A stretch of 64,000 nucleotides of DNA from Arenicola marina (Eukaryota > Annelida > Polychaeta > Arenicolidae). The stretch spans positions 6,684,039 through 6,748,038 of the forward strand of contig OZ025249.1 in assembly GCA_964019135.1 (NCBI GenBank), given 5' to 3'. Shown here piece by piece: positions 1 to 12,279 of this stretch. A program made the translations under genes and the position numbers. The notes under the pieces are model-generated. The model saw only the letters and a program-made list of their open reading frames with translations, ran no database searches and was not told where the DNA came from. Numbering within the stretch: position 1 is the stretch's first letter; every line of letters begins with the position of its first letter.

Positions 1-166
1 AAAGCTATTTAATATCAATCAAAGGTTAGTCAGCTGGCACAGAACTCTTTAAAGTTACTCATAGAAAGCCAGGGACGTCTTTAAAGGAATGGATGTTGTT
101 CGACTGCTACCAACACTTCTCACCCTATACCGGTATATAGAAGGCGTTGAGTTTGATTTGATACAG

Positions 167-3100
167 AGTTGGTGATGAGCGGGAGAACGCCCTCCGCCAA
201 GCCGAGACGGAGAGACAGGTGTTTGAAGGCCAAATCAAAGAACTGGTCCAGCAACAGGATCAAATCCTCAAAGAAAGAGAAGGTAGCTTCTATTTTCAAT
301 AGAATATGGTGCGATTTTGCCAGTGGCTGTAGTATATTTGCACTGAAAGTGGAGGGGCAACATACATTGAGTATCGGCATTAAAATATGGATATATATAC
401 AGTTTTTTAACACTATTCCGTGTGTTGTTTATTGTGTCCTGAATACCAACACCATGTGTATGTTTTGTCATACAAGCTCTCCACATGTTTTTTTGTTGCC
501 GGACAGGGGTACGTGAACAGTTGTCGCAGTGCCAATCGCTGCTGGCTAGGTACCAGGAGCGACTGGCGGTCGCAGACCCCGGACCGGCTTCCTCAACAGT
601 AAGTCAGAGGCCCATAACTCTTATCAAATGAGTTTAACGTAACACATAGCGAGCACGCATAGATGAAAATCATAGGCCTTGTTAGTTTCTTTGCCGTCCT
701 TACACAGAGGATGGTCTCTGTCCTTTCCAAATGTGGTCTGATAACTGATTAGTGAAGCAGCGTTTCTGATGCGATAATCATACGATGGTGAATAGATATG
801 GATCTCCGCTTAGTCCGGGTTCAGGCTCGTCGTGTGGTGTAATACTTACCTTATCTTTGCCCAGACGCGTAAGACGGCCGTGGCCCCCCAGGGAGATCTG
901 GACGCCGGTACCAGGACCGCCGCGGGTCCTGACGAACTGGATCCTGACGACCTGGATCCGGAGTCCACGCGTCCCTTCACCAAGCTGATAGACACGCTGA
1001 TCGCCAAGGAGAACCTGACGGCCTCACAGACCAATGAGCTGGGCAGCAGCGACATCGTCCGTATCGGGGATGCCGGACGTCATCCTGGCACAGCGGGACA
1101 CGGACGAGGGATGGCCGGGGCGCCGTCGGAATGTTCGCGCGTGTCTGGATCTCACCCCCCGTCCGGCGGTCCATCCCTTGAGCACCCCGCCTTCAGGGGA
1201 CTGCCGCAGCAGGAGACAAGATCCGTGCATCACCAATCCGGCCGGATGCCGTACCATGTCTCGGGCAATAATCCAGAATTTGTTGCTCCCCATCTGGAAT
1301 CTCTGGGATACAGTTCCTCAATTCCGGAAGAGGATTTGCTTGTAAATAGGGCGGTAGAGTTCAGCGATCCCGGATTCATAGAGCAGTACAAACAGATGTC
1401 CGCCATGGACAGAAAGAAGGAGTTACTAGTCCAAAAGAGAGCTCTGATAGAGGAGCAGCAGCGACTCAAGTTCATCCTGGCCGAGCAGGAAGCCATGTTG
1501 CAACTGAAGCAGAAACAGCTCGATAAGCAACATCTTCTCCAGCAGAACAGGCTGCAGCACTTTGAAGTCACGGGCTCTTTCCCTGCCCATGCTATATACG
1601 CTCAAAGAGTTCAGACGCAGGATCCCATGGCGCAGTGGAATCCTTTTCAGCCTGGCTCGTCTGGTCCTGCTCTGGATCAAGGAGGGATGAACTATATGGA
1701 GCCGAGAGCTGGATACCCTCCACCGCACAATGACAGGAGCCATCTGGTTCCGGATCCCGGCCACGGTTTACATGGCTATGGCCATCCGTATCAGCCGATC
1801 CTGACCGAACAGTCTCTTGCTGATGCTAACGGATATCCAGATTCTAGTGGGGGATTCTCCGGTGTACCTTATGCGGAGGTTGGCCTCCAGAATCCAACAG
1901 ATCAGCGGCTTGCTGATTTCTCCGAAGGTTTCTCGACGGGACCGAGCTCCGTGGATGGTGAGAATGAACCAATGAAATGTAAATACCTGCTTATTTCATG
2001 TGCAGCAGCTATTTACCCTAAATTTATGTATACTTTAACCACGCATGTAATGTGATATTGTGTAAAAATCGTGAGGCTTTCAATCAAGCTTGAAGTGGGC
2101 CCTTTACATAGAAAGGAAAGAAGCACTCTTACTCATGAAAGCCTTTTTTTCTTCTTTTAGGTACCGTTAGTCATAAGTAAGTAAGCTAATGTCACATGAA
2201 TCTTTTGAATGCAGAATCCTACATAAGAGCCAGTTCTTGCTGGGAATCCACACGTAGACTACGCCAATATTTCGCATTAACGATCGTGTCTGAATGGGGT
2301 TTTCTGTGAAGTTTCGGACTAGTTTATTGTGGTTATTAAAGTCTGTGTAACGCTTGGTTCAGCAACTCGATCCTCGGCTGCGTCATCCAGGAGAATGGAC
2401 CTCCCCACCGGTCTGGCAATGAGGGCCCCACCCCAGGGGCAACCCCGGGAGGACATCCCCCTGCGGACCCACCCTGGGGGTCTGGCACCCCCACCTGTTA
2501 CCATGGCAGCGCCACGGGTGGAACCGGCGCCCGCCCCGCGGACCAGAGGCCATTACCGGAACAGGTCTGTAGATTCAGGGCCAATACGACTTTTATTTAA
2601 GAGGGGGTGACAAGTTCGACTTGATAATAATGTCTTCTTAATACAATTCAGTTAATATTTGATTGCTTTATTATAGCTATTAATGTGTATTTATGAAACT
2701 TGTGAGTACAATCAAATTCAATCAAATCAAATTCAGGCTTTGTGCAGTAAACTAAAATGGGCTCTGAAGTGTCACTGTCCTGTTATATTCCTTTACAGGG
2801 AAAGAAAGAAAGATAATAGAATGCCCAGAACTCGCTCACAGAAGGCTCAAGAATATGATTTTGACACAACTGGGTAGGTATATCGAGCTTACGAGCTTCA
2901 AGTATATCTATCTCTATTTAAAGGAAGCCGCCAGCCTGGTCTCTAATGCTGCTTTGCCGATTCATATAATACCCAAGTGTCTATCCTCCAAATTACAGAA
3001 TTTTTCGTTCTGTCTGTAGCTCACAAAAAAATTAGAAGTGATCGCCAACCACGATTTTGCCGATTAACCAGGCGGCAGCCCTTTTTGGAGGTGTGTCCGC

Positions 3101-4309
3101 GATTGACCAATCATGATGCGATAGTCTAATTATATTCAAACCGAAAGTGACGCCTACTGAGAGAGCAAAACAAGAGAGCGTGATCAACGCAAATATAAAT
3201 AGCTGCGATTCTGGCTCATATCTTTCTACGGAGACAATCGTTGCAAGATTTTTTTTCAATATCTTTGGATGCTATTTGTCCATGAACCACTGAGATCATG
3301 CATGTTCTACTACGCGGCTTGGAACTCCCGCAATTTATTCGTAAATCGCGCCCCTGATCCCCTCGTTTCACGCGTTTCCCCTGAACGGTACCTCCACTGT
3401 GAGATAACTTCCAGTTCTAACGTAAGGCGGCGCCACATGAATATACGTCACTTGCTCTGGCAAAATAGCGCGGCTCGACATTGATGGGGGCGGGTTGGCT
3501 TAATTTGTTTTCTCCTTACCAGTCAGCTGAAACGAAGCGCTAACACTCACCAAATTAATTTTAAGATGTAAACTTTCGGTGCAGATCGTGATTAGATTAG
3601 TTTGGACACCCGCTTTAAAGATTGGTTTTACTACCGATTACCGTTGGTAAAGACCTAGTTAACATTTCATAGGTTCCAAGTTATTTGGGTCTTATTTGAT
3701 ATTCTCGATATTTTCATGCGTGTCTTATAAAAAGTGCATTAGAAAACAATGCATGGAGTTATCAACGGTTTGAGCTGTGTATCTTTATACCTGGGATCTG
3801 AAATTCTTGTGGCATTAAAGTTATTTGCCGATGCGTTGAATATTTCTCGTGATATCGTTTCCTACAGGTCTACACAGCTCGCCGACTTGATTCTAGAGAT
3901 GGAGCACAACACACAACCTGATGTCGTGGGCCGTTCCCATGGCAACCACCCCGTCCACCCCCACCACCATCACCACCACCGCCACCAATACTCCAACCCT
4001 AACAGCCCCCTGGATAGAGGTTCCTTCTCCTCCCCTCCCACCACACCCCCGTCCAGCACAGCCAGGCCCAGGAGTCCGGCCCCGCGCCCCGCCCCGAACC
4101 CCACCCACCTCACGGACAGCGACGCCGGGTCCTACATGGAGGAGCTGATGTCCAAGGAGAGGGGGGCGGGCGGGCGGGGGGTCAAGGGTCGAGGCACTAC
4201 TCGGGAGGCTGGGGGTGGACACCGAGGGGTGGGGCGTAGGCAGGGGAGGGGCGGAGAGGAAGATCCGGAGGAAAGCCAAATTCTGGACGATATATTTTTT
4301 GTTCAATAG
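167..4309 (+). CDS. 3' part of a coiled-coil, proline/histidine-rich protein (6 exons; 5' end outside window)
   Basis: Six exons with consistent splice phases: 167-282, 507-598, 865-1957, 2363-2564, 2799-2873 and 3868-4309 (stop TGA-free end at TAG, 4307-4309), giving about 672 visible residues. The first exon enters mid-codon, so the start lies upstream of the window. Exons 1-2 are charged coiled coil (ERENALRQAETERQ, VREQLSQCQSLLARYQERL). Exon 3 is long and largely disordered, with a second coiled coil coded by about 1380-1565 (KKELLVQKRALIEEQQRL). Exon 4 is proline-rich. The last exon starts with LADLILEMEH, has a run of six histidines, a Gly/Arg-rich stretch, and ends in the acidic/hydrophobic motif ESQILDDIFFVQ. 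This layout suggests a cytoskeletal or centrosomal scaffold. Hinderin (KIAA1328) is one candidate family, from a remembered resemblance only. The exon chain is well supported by phase and open frame; the identity is not. Confidence 0.72.
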
Positions 4310-4611
4310 CGATTGCTGGAAGTTCGCTAGAGTAGTCCTTTTATATTTCGCGTAGATCCGTCTCCAGTCCTTGCTCTGTACCCAACAGTCCTGCAATTGT
4401 TTTGTAACCAGGGCTCACTTTTTTGTGCGCCATATACGTATTTTATGTATGATTAGTTGTGTTTTTATGGCGCAAGGGGCCGGATGTCTCATAACGCCTC
4501 ACATATGCATTGTGTATATAATATTGATGATTTTAAATGTGCCTTGGCTGTCATGCTGGATCTGTCTTCAATGGCATATCCTGATAACATTTGTTTTGTC
4601 TAATATTAATC

Positions 4612-4617
4612 AATAAA
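4612..4617 (+). terminator. Poly(A) signal of the coiled-coil gene
   Basis: AATAAA lies about 300 bp after the stop codon of the plus-strand gene and is followed by T-rich sequence, so the 3' UTR would be about 320 nt. Confidence 0.65.
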
Positions 4618-4695
4618 TTGTTCAAAATTGTTATTGCGTTTTTTTTGGCTTACATATATTTTTGAAACAAACAGAAACGACTCATGTTTGACATG

Positions 4696-4701
4696 TTTAT
4701 T
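4696..4701 (-). terminator. Poly(A) signal of NDUFA4/NMES1-like gene A
   Basis: TTTATT on the plus strand is AATAAA on the minus strand, about 500 bp beyond the stop of gene A. It lies about 80 bp from the plus-strand signal at 4612, so the two transcripts end tail to tail. Confidence 0.55.
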
Positions 4702-5202
4702 ATATTTACACATTCCGCATACCAAACAAATTGAGTTACATGCATACATTATTTACTTGTCTTGAAACGGTATCAATTGGCCAATGCATTCTCTCGAGAT
4801 GTTTAACCAACAGACCGCTGTCTGCCACTTCATCAAACTTCATTTAAAGCTACCTGTATTTTTAAGACTCCAAACAAATCACAGTGAGATTTAAGAAATT
4901 ATCAGAATGCAAAATCTACTCTTGTTTAGTTCTCAAATAAAACCCACGGCATTAGCTTCCAGCTATGGGCTCCGCGTATACTTTGATTGCAAGCATCACA
5001 CCACACCGTACCACACCAGTGCCGCACAGGCCAGGAAGATTATCCAAGACTTCATTGTTGCTCTCCGGTTGGCCTCCTAATCCAAAAGCTGGATTAAGGC
5101 GTCCGTATCCCTATGACATGGCGACACATACATTGCAGGTGTCCGCACGGGACCCCGCCACTGTTCGTACCACTCTCCACACCTAGACACCAGGGCTAAT
5201 CA

Positions 5203-8200
5203 TTAATTCTTGTAGCTGCCGATTTCCTTCTTGAGAGCCTCCAGCTCTGGAATCTTCTCCCACTTCACATTCAGTGTGAGAAACTGGAACACAAAGGACA
5301 TGCTTTTAATCAACGTGTATCCTCATTATGCTGACAACCTATAGTATAGTCCTGTCTACACGACCCCATACACTTTTTCGAGCAAATGAACCCACCGAAA
5401 CAAATCGTGTGCTGCCTCAAGGTTTTTCGTAGTTAACTGACGTTTTGTGTTTCCATCTAGTCTGTCATTATTGCAACGGTGCGTCTATAAGATACCGGCA
5501 TTAAGGGTGAAGCCAGTACAGATCACTGATGTGAAAAGCTCGAAGAAAATGACATGTGTCATAATTTAATGATGCGCTGTAATGTTAAACGTGTAGGCTT
5601 GTGCCAGAAATGGTGTTCACGTTTTTGTCGTTGTGTAATCAGCCAATCGGTATCATAACGCGCCCCGTTATCCTGGGCATGGCCTGACCATTCAGACCAC
5701 CATAACTCTGCCAGCAGAGGGAGCTCGTTCCTCACATCACCTCTGCCCCACGTAGCCGCCAACATCACGGGTGACCTCAACGGTGCTGGGGTCACGAAAG
5801 GTTTTAGAGAGTTCTTTAGGCCGAATCTTGGATACATAATTTAAAAATATAGGCATTCCATTGTCGTACGATCACAATGGAAGGGTTAAACGAAAACATA
5901 TTTCAAAGTAACACTGGGTCAAAGTTCAAAGCACGCTTTTGACCTCGATCGAGCTCTAGCAAATAGTTCTAAAGTAACATGTCTTCTAATCCATCAAAAT
6001 TGAGTCAATTTATCCGGTACTGTACCAGTCGCACGGTATATGCTAAACAGTGGTGTATTTGATACCAAATCGCGAATATATCTTCAATAAGATTGATTTA
6101 AAAGTTCGCGTATGAAGGATAGTTTTGATGAGTAAATTTGACTCTGGGCAGAGGGACTAAATCTTAAGCAGAACGCCCTCTGCAGGTCGCATTTAGACAT
6201 GTGGTATTTTATATCGATGAGATTTGCCGCCTGTTACCACGCCACCTCACCTTCTGTGCCTTTTCCGGGTCCACCCTCTCCCATGGAGGGCTGTCGTGCG
6301 ACTTGTTTACACTGTCAAGCAACGTGTGAAAGAATATCAGATTAACGACTATAAAGAAATTCACATAAATAAAACTGTCGTCCGAGTGAAACTACCCGTG
6401 TTGGCGAACCATTGTTTCAGCATAGCTCACGTATTACTCACGCCTAACGTTTACTACAATAATACATTTCGTGGGTAATAATACATTTCGTGGGACAACT
6501 ATTTGTCCTGACAAGTATAAGTTGCCACAACACGATGAGGACGTGCTCGACCATATACAGCCTTAATCCAGGACAGAGTAAAAATCAGATCTGGGGCCTA
6601 TAAGTGTATTACTTCACTTGAACAATGTTCTATGCAGCAGCAATTGACATACTTAGTCTGTGGTCTTTCGGATATGCATAAAATCTGGTGTTTACTGACT
6701 GCTGACGTACCTGGTGGCACGGGCACTCGGTTCGTGAGATGGAAGTCCTATGTCCTGTGTATACCCTATATATAACAAGAGTGTAAGCAAGCTCTGAGGC
6801 TCAAACCAAAACACCAAAATATTAAAGGCTTATTTTAGCCTTAAATGATGCTGTCACAATGAAACCTGGGTTTCTTCAGATGCTACACAGTCAAGTATTT
6901 ATAAATAAATACTTTTTATCCATATCCATATGCCATTAATCGAGAATGAAAGATCTTTTGGTCAACTTTTGGACAAATCCACTTTCTTGCAAGTCTGTGC
7001 CACAAACTGGACAAAGGTTAAGGTCAAGAACAAGTCAATAACTTCCTGTTCAAGCTATCTAGATATCTTATTGGCTGTAGAAAAAATGCATGAGGTCAGC
7101 TGACTTGGACAGGTTGCAAAGAAGTCAAATGTCAGCTGACCATATGTATTTAGCCAATAGGTGTTAGAGGTTTTAAACAGGAAGTTATTGACTTGCTCTT
7201 GACCTTAACCTTTGTCCAGTTTGTGGCACAGACTTGCAAGAAAGTGGATTTGTCCAAAAGTTTGACCAAAAGATCTTTCATTCTTGATTAATGGCATATG
7301 GATATGGATAAAAAGTATTTATTTATAAATACTTGACTGTGTAGCATCTGAAGAAACCCAGGTTTTATTGTGACAGCATTATTTAAGGCTAAAATAAGCC
7401 TTTAATATTTTGGTGTTTTGGTTTGAGCCTCAGAGCTTGCTTACCCTCTTGTTATATATAGGGTATACACAGACCGTAAGACTTCCATCTCACGAACCGA
7501 GTGCCCGTGCCTGGTGGTAGGTAAGTCTAGTTTTGCCGACCTGACCTGGTGTTTTAGGTAGGGTGTAGTTTTTGGCACTTACATGACGTCTGACTTCTGA
7601 CTGAGGGCGTAAGCTATGTAGGAGGCGGCACCGACACAAGCCACGCTGAGAATACCGACCAGAGGAATCAGCTGAAACAAGACGTACAGTTATAATTATA
7701 TCCCCGGTCACTAGAATTGTGTCACATTTAAAAGACAGCACAACTTAAAAAAGAACAATCGCCGCCAAAACATGAACTATGAATTGTGCACGATAAAAAT
7801 ACATATATTTGCTTTAACCGTCAAAATACTGTTCGGTGGAGGAGGGAAGTATGGAATCTCCAAGATAAAGATAAAAGATAAAGGTGATATCGCGAATATC
7901 GAGGAATTCAGACTGCTATTACGGATCGGTCTTCGCGTTGAACGATCCCCAAATACAACCAACAGCTAATCGCGAATCTCCAAGAATCCCTGAATACAGA
8001 GATCGGACCCCCCCCCCCCCCCCCAACTCTCTTCTGTGCCTAACACCGGTTAGCTATTTGTTTCACTAGGCCTATATCCAGGGGCGGTTTCAGACTGGCG
8101 AGAGACGGTTGGGGTGCATATATATGTTGCCTTCGCTCCTCGATTTACACATTAAGTGTCTCCAACCCCCTTGGCTGTCTTTGAAAAATCAATCCACCTG

Positions 8201-11200
8201 ACTCAGAACAAAAGTTAGGGTGAGTGTGGGGGGTGGGGGGGGTGCACTGCCCTTCCTGAACGCTCTAGGGTCCCACCCCTCCCACTGTTTATCGAAGTGA
8301 CATAATAGCTGGCCATCTGCCAGTCATTCAAACCCAAAACAATCGCAACGAATCAATGCGTCGAGTCTGAACTCAGACGTACGGATGAGAGGAGGGGGTC
8401 CTGGGGGTGCCGGAGAGGGGGGTCCTGGGGGTGCCGGAGAGTGGGGTCCTGGGGGTGCCTGAGAGGGGGTCCGGGGGTGCCGGAGAGGGGGTCCGGGAGT
8501 GCCGGAGAGGGGGTCCGGGGGTGCCGGAGAGGGGGTCCGGGGGTGCCGGAGAGGGGGTCCGGAGGGAGGGCGAGGAGGTGGAATGATAGCTCCCCCCGCG
8601 GAGGGGGTGGGGGGGGGGGCACATTTCGCAACGGAGCTTGCGGCCCTGCCGGTGTCTGTTGTGATCAGTTGACCCATGGCGGCCTGGTCCATAATAATAC
8701 TTTACCGCCTGCAGCACCGGCCAACGGGCCGGCAGGCTGGCAGGCTGGCCCCAGACGGCCCTTATTCGCCAGCCGCCGTCCGCATTGCGCAACAATCAAT
8801 ATTTGACCGAGAGTGCTTTTACCTCTCCTTCGCGCGCCATAAAACAGGATCGGCGGGGCTTCAAATATAGAACTAGGCCACAGCCGACCGCACGGCACAG
8901 GTGGAGTCTGGCCTCTTTATTAATGGCGTACGTGGTCATGTCGACGTGAAACGTGTGACGTAAAACGTGTTTTATTGAGAATCGCTCCGGTACATATGTA
9001 GGTATGCGCCGCATGTGGGCACAAAGTGTGCAAATAGTGAAACCGGGGGCGCCATGGAAAACGTGCCCCCAAATAGAGGTGGCTGTGTCAGAGAGAGAGG
9101 GCCCCTGACCGGGGGGGGGGGGGAGGGTAGCCATGTCGCTGGTCGATTTTAAGAAAAGGTCCATGTCGTGTGTCGATTTTAAGAAAAGGTCCATGTCGCG
9201 TGTCGCTAAGTCTCGATTCTAAGACAACCCCAATGTCGCGTTGTCGATTTAAAAAATCGCCGTGTCACCGTGTCGAAAAAGCCCCTCTGGGGCCCTAGAG
9301 AGACAGAGAGAGAGAGACGTGGTCATTGCCAACGCGATGTAGAATCTTTTGAAACAGCTTGCATTTCATACCGTTAGATAACAACCCGAAGCGTGTCAGG
9401 GGCGGATCCAGGAGGGGTCGCGGGGGGGGGGGGGGGGTCAATAACTGACGACCGGGGAGTGGCGTAAACGGCGTTCCAAAAACAGCTGAGCCAAACATAG
9501 CTACGACTGGAGGGAGGGGGAAGGGGGGACTTATCCATGTATAATGGAGTTGGGGGGGGGGGTTAATAAAGGGAAGTGGGGGTCAGCCCACCTCGCCCCC
9601 TGATCGGATCAACCAGGTTAATCTATCACCCAGGAGCTTTCTTCGCCCGGCTTACTTCGTGTGAGCACAAAGGTGGCCGAGAGCCTCAATGCAGCCATCT
9701 TAGCGACCCCAGTGGACGATTCCTCGCATTGCCATGCCACATCCTCAGGAGCCAAACGAAGGTGTGTGTAGGCGGGGGGGGGGGGGGTGGGGGACCAAGC
9801 CTCTAACCCGGGATAACTTCGTCTCCTAGCTACTGTTTATGATAAACAGGACTGGGATCGATAGATCTGAGGCTGTCTGGTCGTCATTCGGTCTGGCTCT
9901 GTGATGGTTGTCTCGCATCATAACAAAGGCGGAAAGTGAACATAGGCCCGGCCCGCAGGCGACGCGGCGCGGTGGTGGGGTGGGGTGGGGGGGGGGGGGG
10001 GAGGTGAGCTCCAGGGGAAACAATCTAACACTTGAGCAGGTTTATGATGGATGGATGGATGGATGGATAGATAGATGGAGTGGTGTTTTATGCCACCTGT
10101 GTGCACGCATGGGACATGTAAGCCGGGCGAAGATGTCTCTTCGGAGAATGATGAAATATGGAACAAAGCCAAATGACAATGATGATTGCGGTCTGCTCGG
10201 TCTGCCATCAACTAAGCTACGGGGGCTCTGCGCGGCTAAGATAAAGCTTTCTATATAAAGCCTCTAACAGACAATGTAGGCCAATATAATAAGTCACTTA
10301 ATTGGACGATACAGTAGGCCTATACGTTCGACGTCCAACGCCTGACGCGATGCTTGCAGTGTGTCGTTACAGGTGTCGACGCCGTCGGCGCCGCGGACTT
10401 TCAGGCTTGAGATGTAGAAACTATCGATCTGGTGTCGACCCTCACTCCGGACAAATGAATGAGGGTTTCAACCCTCACTGCAGCTAGCCACGACGAGCCG
10501 GCCGTAGGGACTGCAGACACCGAATTACCCGTCCCGCAATGCTCTCATGCATTGTAGACCATTAGACACGTGACTTCCGTTCCTGAGTATTGAATAGACC
10601 CATGCAGGAGGGTGAGCGCTGGTGAATGTCTGCAGTCTGGGGATAGACCCAGAAGGTCGGCAGGGTGGGTGGGGATCGGGCAGGGGGTTGGCCCTGGGAT
10701 GACTGCACTAGACTGGTGTAGCCCTATTGCGAGGTATTGATGAGGGTCACTGATGCATAAAACCTAACCCTCGGGCAACTCTTCTTTCTCCCAGCCCTGG
10801 TTCTGTGGCTGCGGGACAGGCACCATTTCATCCCACAGGCATGGAACTAGGCCTGAGCGCTAATTACATCCTTTCTCTCAGCGTCTTCCCAGTCTTTACG
10901 CTTCCAGCTTCCACCTGGCCTGCTGCCCCAACAAACCGATACACCCAGATGCCGACTGTGTACCCCCCCCCCCCCCCCCCCCACCCCAAAGGCCTCCGCT
11001 AGCCCTTATATCACCCTGAGCCAGACTTGACTCACGGCGCGCTTGACCTCTCAAGGATAATGGGGTGGCGCAACCATGTGTTCCCAATCACGTCAGCCAC
11101 AGGGCGATAATCCACTGACGTGGGCATAACAGCCATAAACTAGGCCATGGAACATCATCCTTTATTTGTCTGGCCAATGAATAAGCCTGATCGCTTGTGA

Positions 11201-11708
11201 ATGGGTGAAGAAAAAACATATAAAAATTAAAATAAAACATGTTATCTTTTCAAATAACACTTTCTGCGCAGATTAGTCAACAGGTAAAGCTATTGGGGTT
11301 ACAATAACGGTCCGGTATGGTAATCTAATTATCCAGGGCTTATAGTGCCCTCACTCCCGCCCGTCACTCCACCCACCCTTTCTCTCGTCTGAAGGTGCTC
11401 ACGTGGTATGAAACACGTGAATAAAATAACATATAAACATGCTAGAATATACCAGTAAACACCAATACATGATAAAAATAGTATCTGCGTATGGTGAGAG
11501 ATTCACATACGGAATGCTAAACGAATCCTACTGTTAGATCAATTGGATCGTTAAAGTTCAAGTGCCTCAACTAACTTTACTGGTGTCTTTACAAGTGTTT
11601 TATTATCATTGGCCCCTGCTGACTTGCCTCAGGGAATTTCTTCATTGCTGTCATACCAAAGCCAAAGGTCTTCGGGTGAGGTATCGGTGCCGCTTTATTG
11701 GCTGACAT
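5203..11708 (-). CDS. NDUFA4/NMES1-family small mitochondrial protein, paralogue A (4 coding exons)
   Basis: Coding exons in transcript order are 11628-11708, 7583-7671, 6251-6311 and 5203-5283, with intron phases 0, 2 and 0, giving 103 residues. The N-terminus is MSANKAAPIPHPKTFGFG. A membrane helix follows (about residues 28-50, LIPLVGILSVACVGAASY), then SDVIVNKSHDSPPWERVDPE and a C-terminal IPELEALKKEIGSYKN. The pattern KE/PE-LIPLV, DVI, PWE.VDP and a terminal short helix matches vertebrate NMES1 (C15orf48/COXFA4L3) more closely than NDUFA4. These proteins sit in the inner mitochondrial membrane and associate with cytochrome c oxidase, NMES1 being a stress-induced replacement for NDUFA4. 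Intron 1 begins with GC instead of GT (GAG|GCAAGT). A 796-bp foldback element sits in intron 2. No cDNA is available here, but family match, phases and paralogue agree. Confidence 0.88.
6463..6494. repeat. Short tandem duplication (18 bp x2)
   Basis: AATAATACATTTCGTGGG occurs twice in a row just upstream (transcript sense) of exon 3 of gene A. No function is apparent. Confidence 0.6.
6716..7511. mobile_element. 796-bp foldback (near-perfect palindromic) non-autonomous element
   Basis: The two halves are inverted copies: 6716-7104 matches the reverse complement of about 7130-7511 with few differences, leaving a spacer of about 25 bp. The ends read GGCACGGGCACTCGGTTCGT and its complement. TGGT flanks both sides (6712-6715 and 7512-7515), a possible 4-bp target duplication. 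There is no ORF, so it would depend on a transposase elsewhere. It lies in intron 2 of gene A, and its transcript could form a very long hairpin. Confidence 0.8.
8397..8568. repeat. G-rich minisatellite, about 20-24 bp unit
   Basis: A unit resembling GGGGGTCCGGGGGTGCCGGA repeats about eight times with small length changes. On the minus strand it reads as PLSGTPGP-type repeats in overlapping frames, which is a composition effect. It lies in intron 1 of gene A. Confidence 0.75.
9130..9262. repeat. About 30-bp tandem repeat (CCATGTCG...GATTTTAAGAAAAGGT)
   Basis: Three to four diverging copies of a unit containing CATGTCG(C/T)GTGTCGATTTT followed by AAGAAAAGGT, inside intron 1 of gene A. No coding potential. 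Confidence 0.65.
9394..9470. mobile_element. Single end of the CAGNGGCGGATCCAG MITE family
   Basis: The sequence starts CAGGGGCGGATCCAGGAGGG and runs into a G tract, like the other members in this window. The opposite end was not found with confidence, so only the left end is claimed. Confidence 0.4.
10045..10079. repeat. (GATG)n / (GATA)n microsatellite
   Basis: GATGGATGGATGGATGGATA followed by GATAGATGG, in intron 1 of gene A. Confidence 0.85.
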
Positions 11709-11784
11709 GCTGATATAAACAAACAATTAAAGCATTGTCACACACGCCACAAGTCATATTGAAAAAGACGGTGTCGATAATGAA

Positions 11785-11954
11785 CAGTGGCGGATCCAAG
11801 ATTTTGTCAAGGGGCGGATGACTAACAAGAGATGTACATCGCACGGATGTCATTGAGTAGGTGTGGCATTCGGGACAGGAGTGCCTTTTTACCTCCATTG
11901 CTCCAATTAGGAGGGAGTAGAAGGGGGCTCTAAATACATCTAGATCCGCTACTA
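11785..11954. mobile_element. About 170-bp MITE with CAGTGGCGGATCC-type ends
   Basis: The left end is CAGTGGCGGATCCAAGATTT. The right end, read in reverse complement, is TAGTAGCGGATCTAGATG. Length and ends match other copies at 13558 and 17826. The CAG(T/G)G start resembles hAT-type terminal repeats. It lies just upstream of coding exon 1 of gene A. Confidence 0.6.
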
Positions 11955-12126
11955 TTTAATAACACAATGTAAATCATGCGCCGTGAAGTAGATAGTTGTA
12001 TATCCCTTGAAGTTACTGACATACCCGTACAGCCGAAATACATAGTCTTCGAATTATTCGATTTAAAAAAAATAATTGCTTTGGTGATATATTATTCAGT
12101 AATCCAATTATAAGTAATGTACTTAC

Positions 12127-12270
12127 ATAGAACTCGTATGTTAGCGAATCCGCTCCGAAAGTGAAGTTATGAATCTTCCGCAACACCGGAAAGGTAAACT
12201 ACTGCGCGGATTCCGCTCATCCTTTATATATATGCAAGAGTTGCGGCCCAGAGTGTGTCTATAAATAGCT
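12127..12270 (-). promoter_or_regulatory. Probable promoter and 5' UTR exon of gene A
   Basis: A minus-strand TATA box (TATATATAAAGG, 12221-12232) lies about 95 bp upstream of a strong splice donor (CTAT|GTAAGTA at 12126/12127). A transcript starting near 12195 would give a short non-coding first exon, spliced to the acceptor ending at 11710, one base before the start codon. A second TATA-like sequence, TATAAATAG, lies on the plus strand at 12261-12269. Confidence 0.5.
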
Positions 12271-12279
12271 CATCCGCTG

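Noticed and set aside
3032-3480. An internal TATA promoter and ORF (TATAAATA near 3193) in the coiled-coil gene
   Set aside because: A lone AT-rich motif in an intron; ORFs on both strands are short and show no family features.
4702-5202. A miR-147-like hairpin in the 3' UTR of gene A
   Set aside because: Vertebrate NMES1 hosts miR-147 in its 3' UTR, so it was looked for. Only partial GTGCGGA and TATGCGG matches exist, without the seed TGTGCGG or an evident hairpin.
8324-8795. Proline-rich ORFs (PLSGTPGP repeats)
   Set aside because: They arise from a G-rich minisatellite, overlap in several frames, and have no other coding sign.
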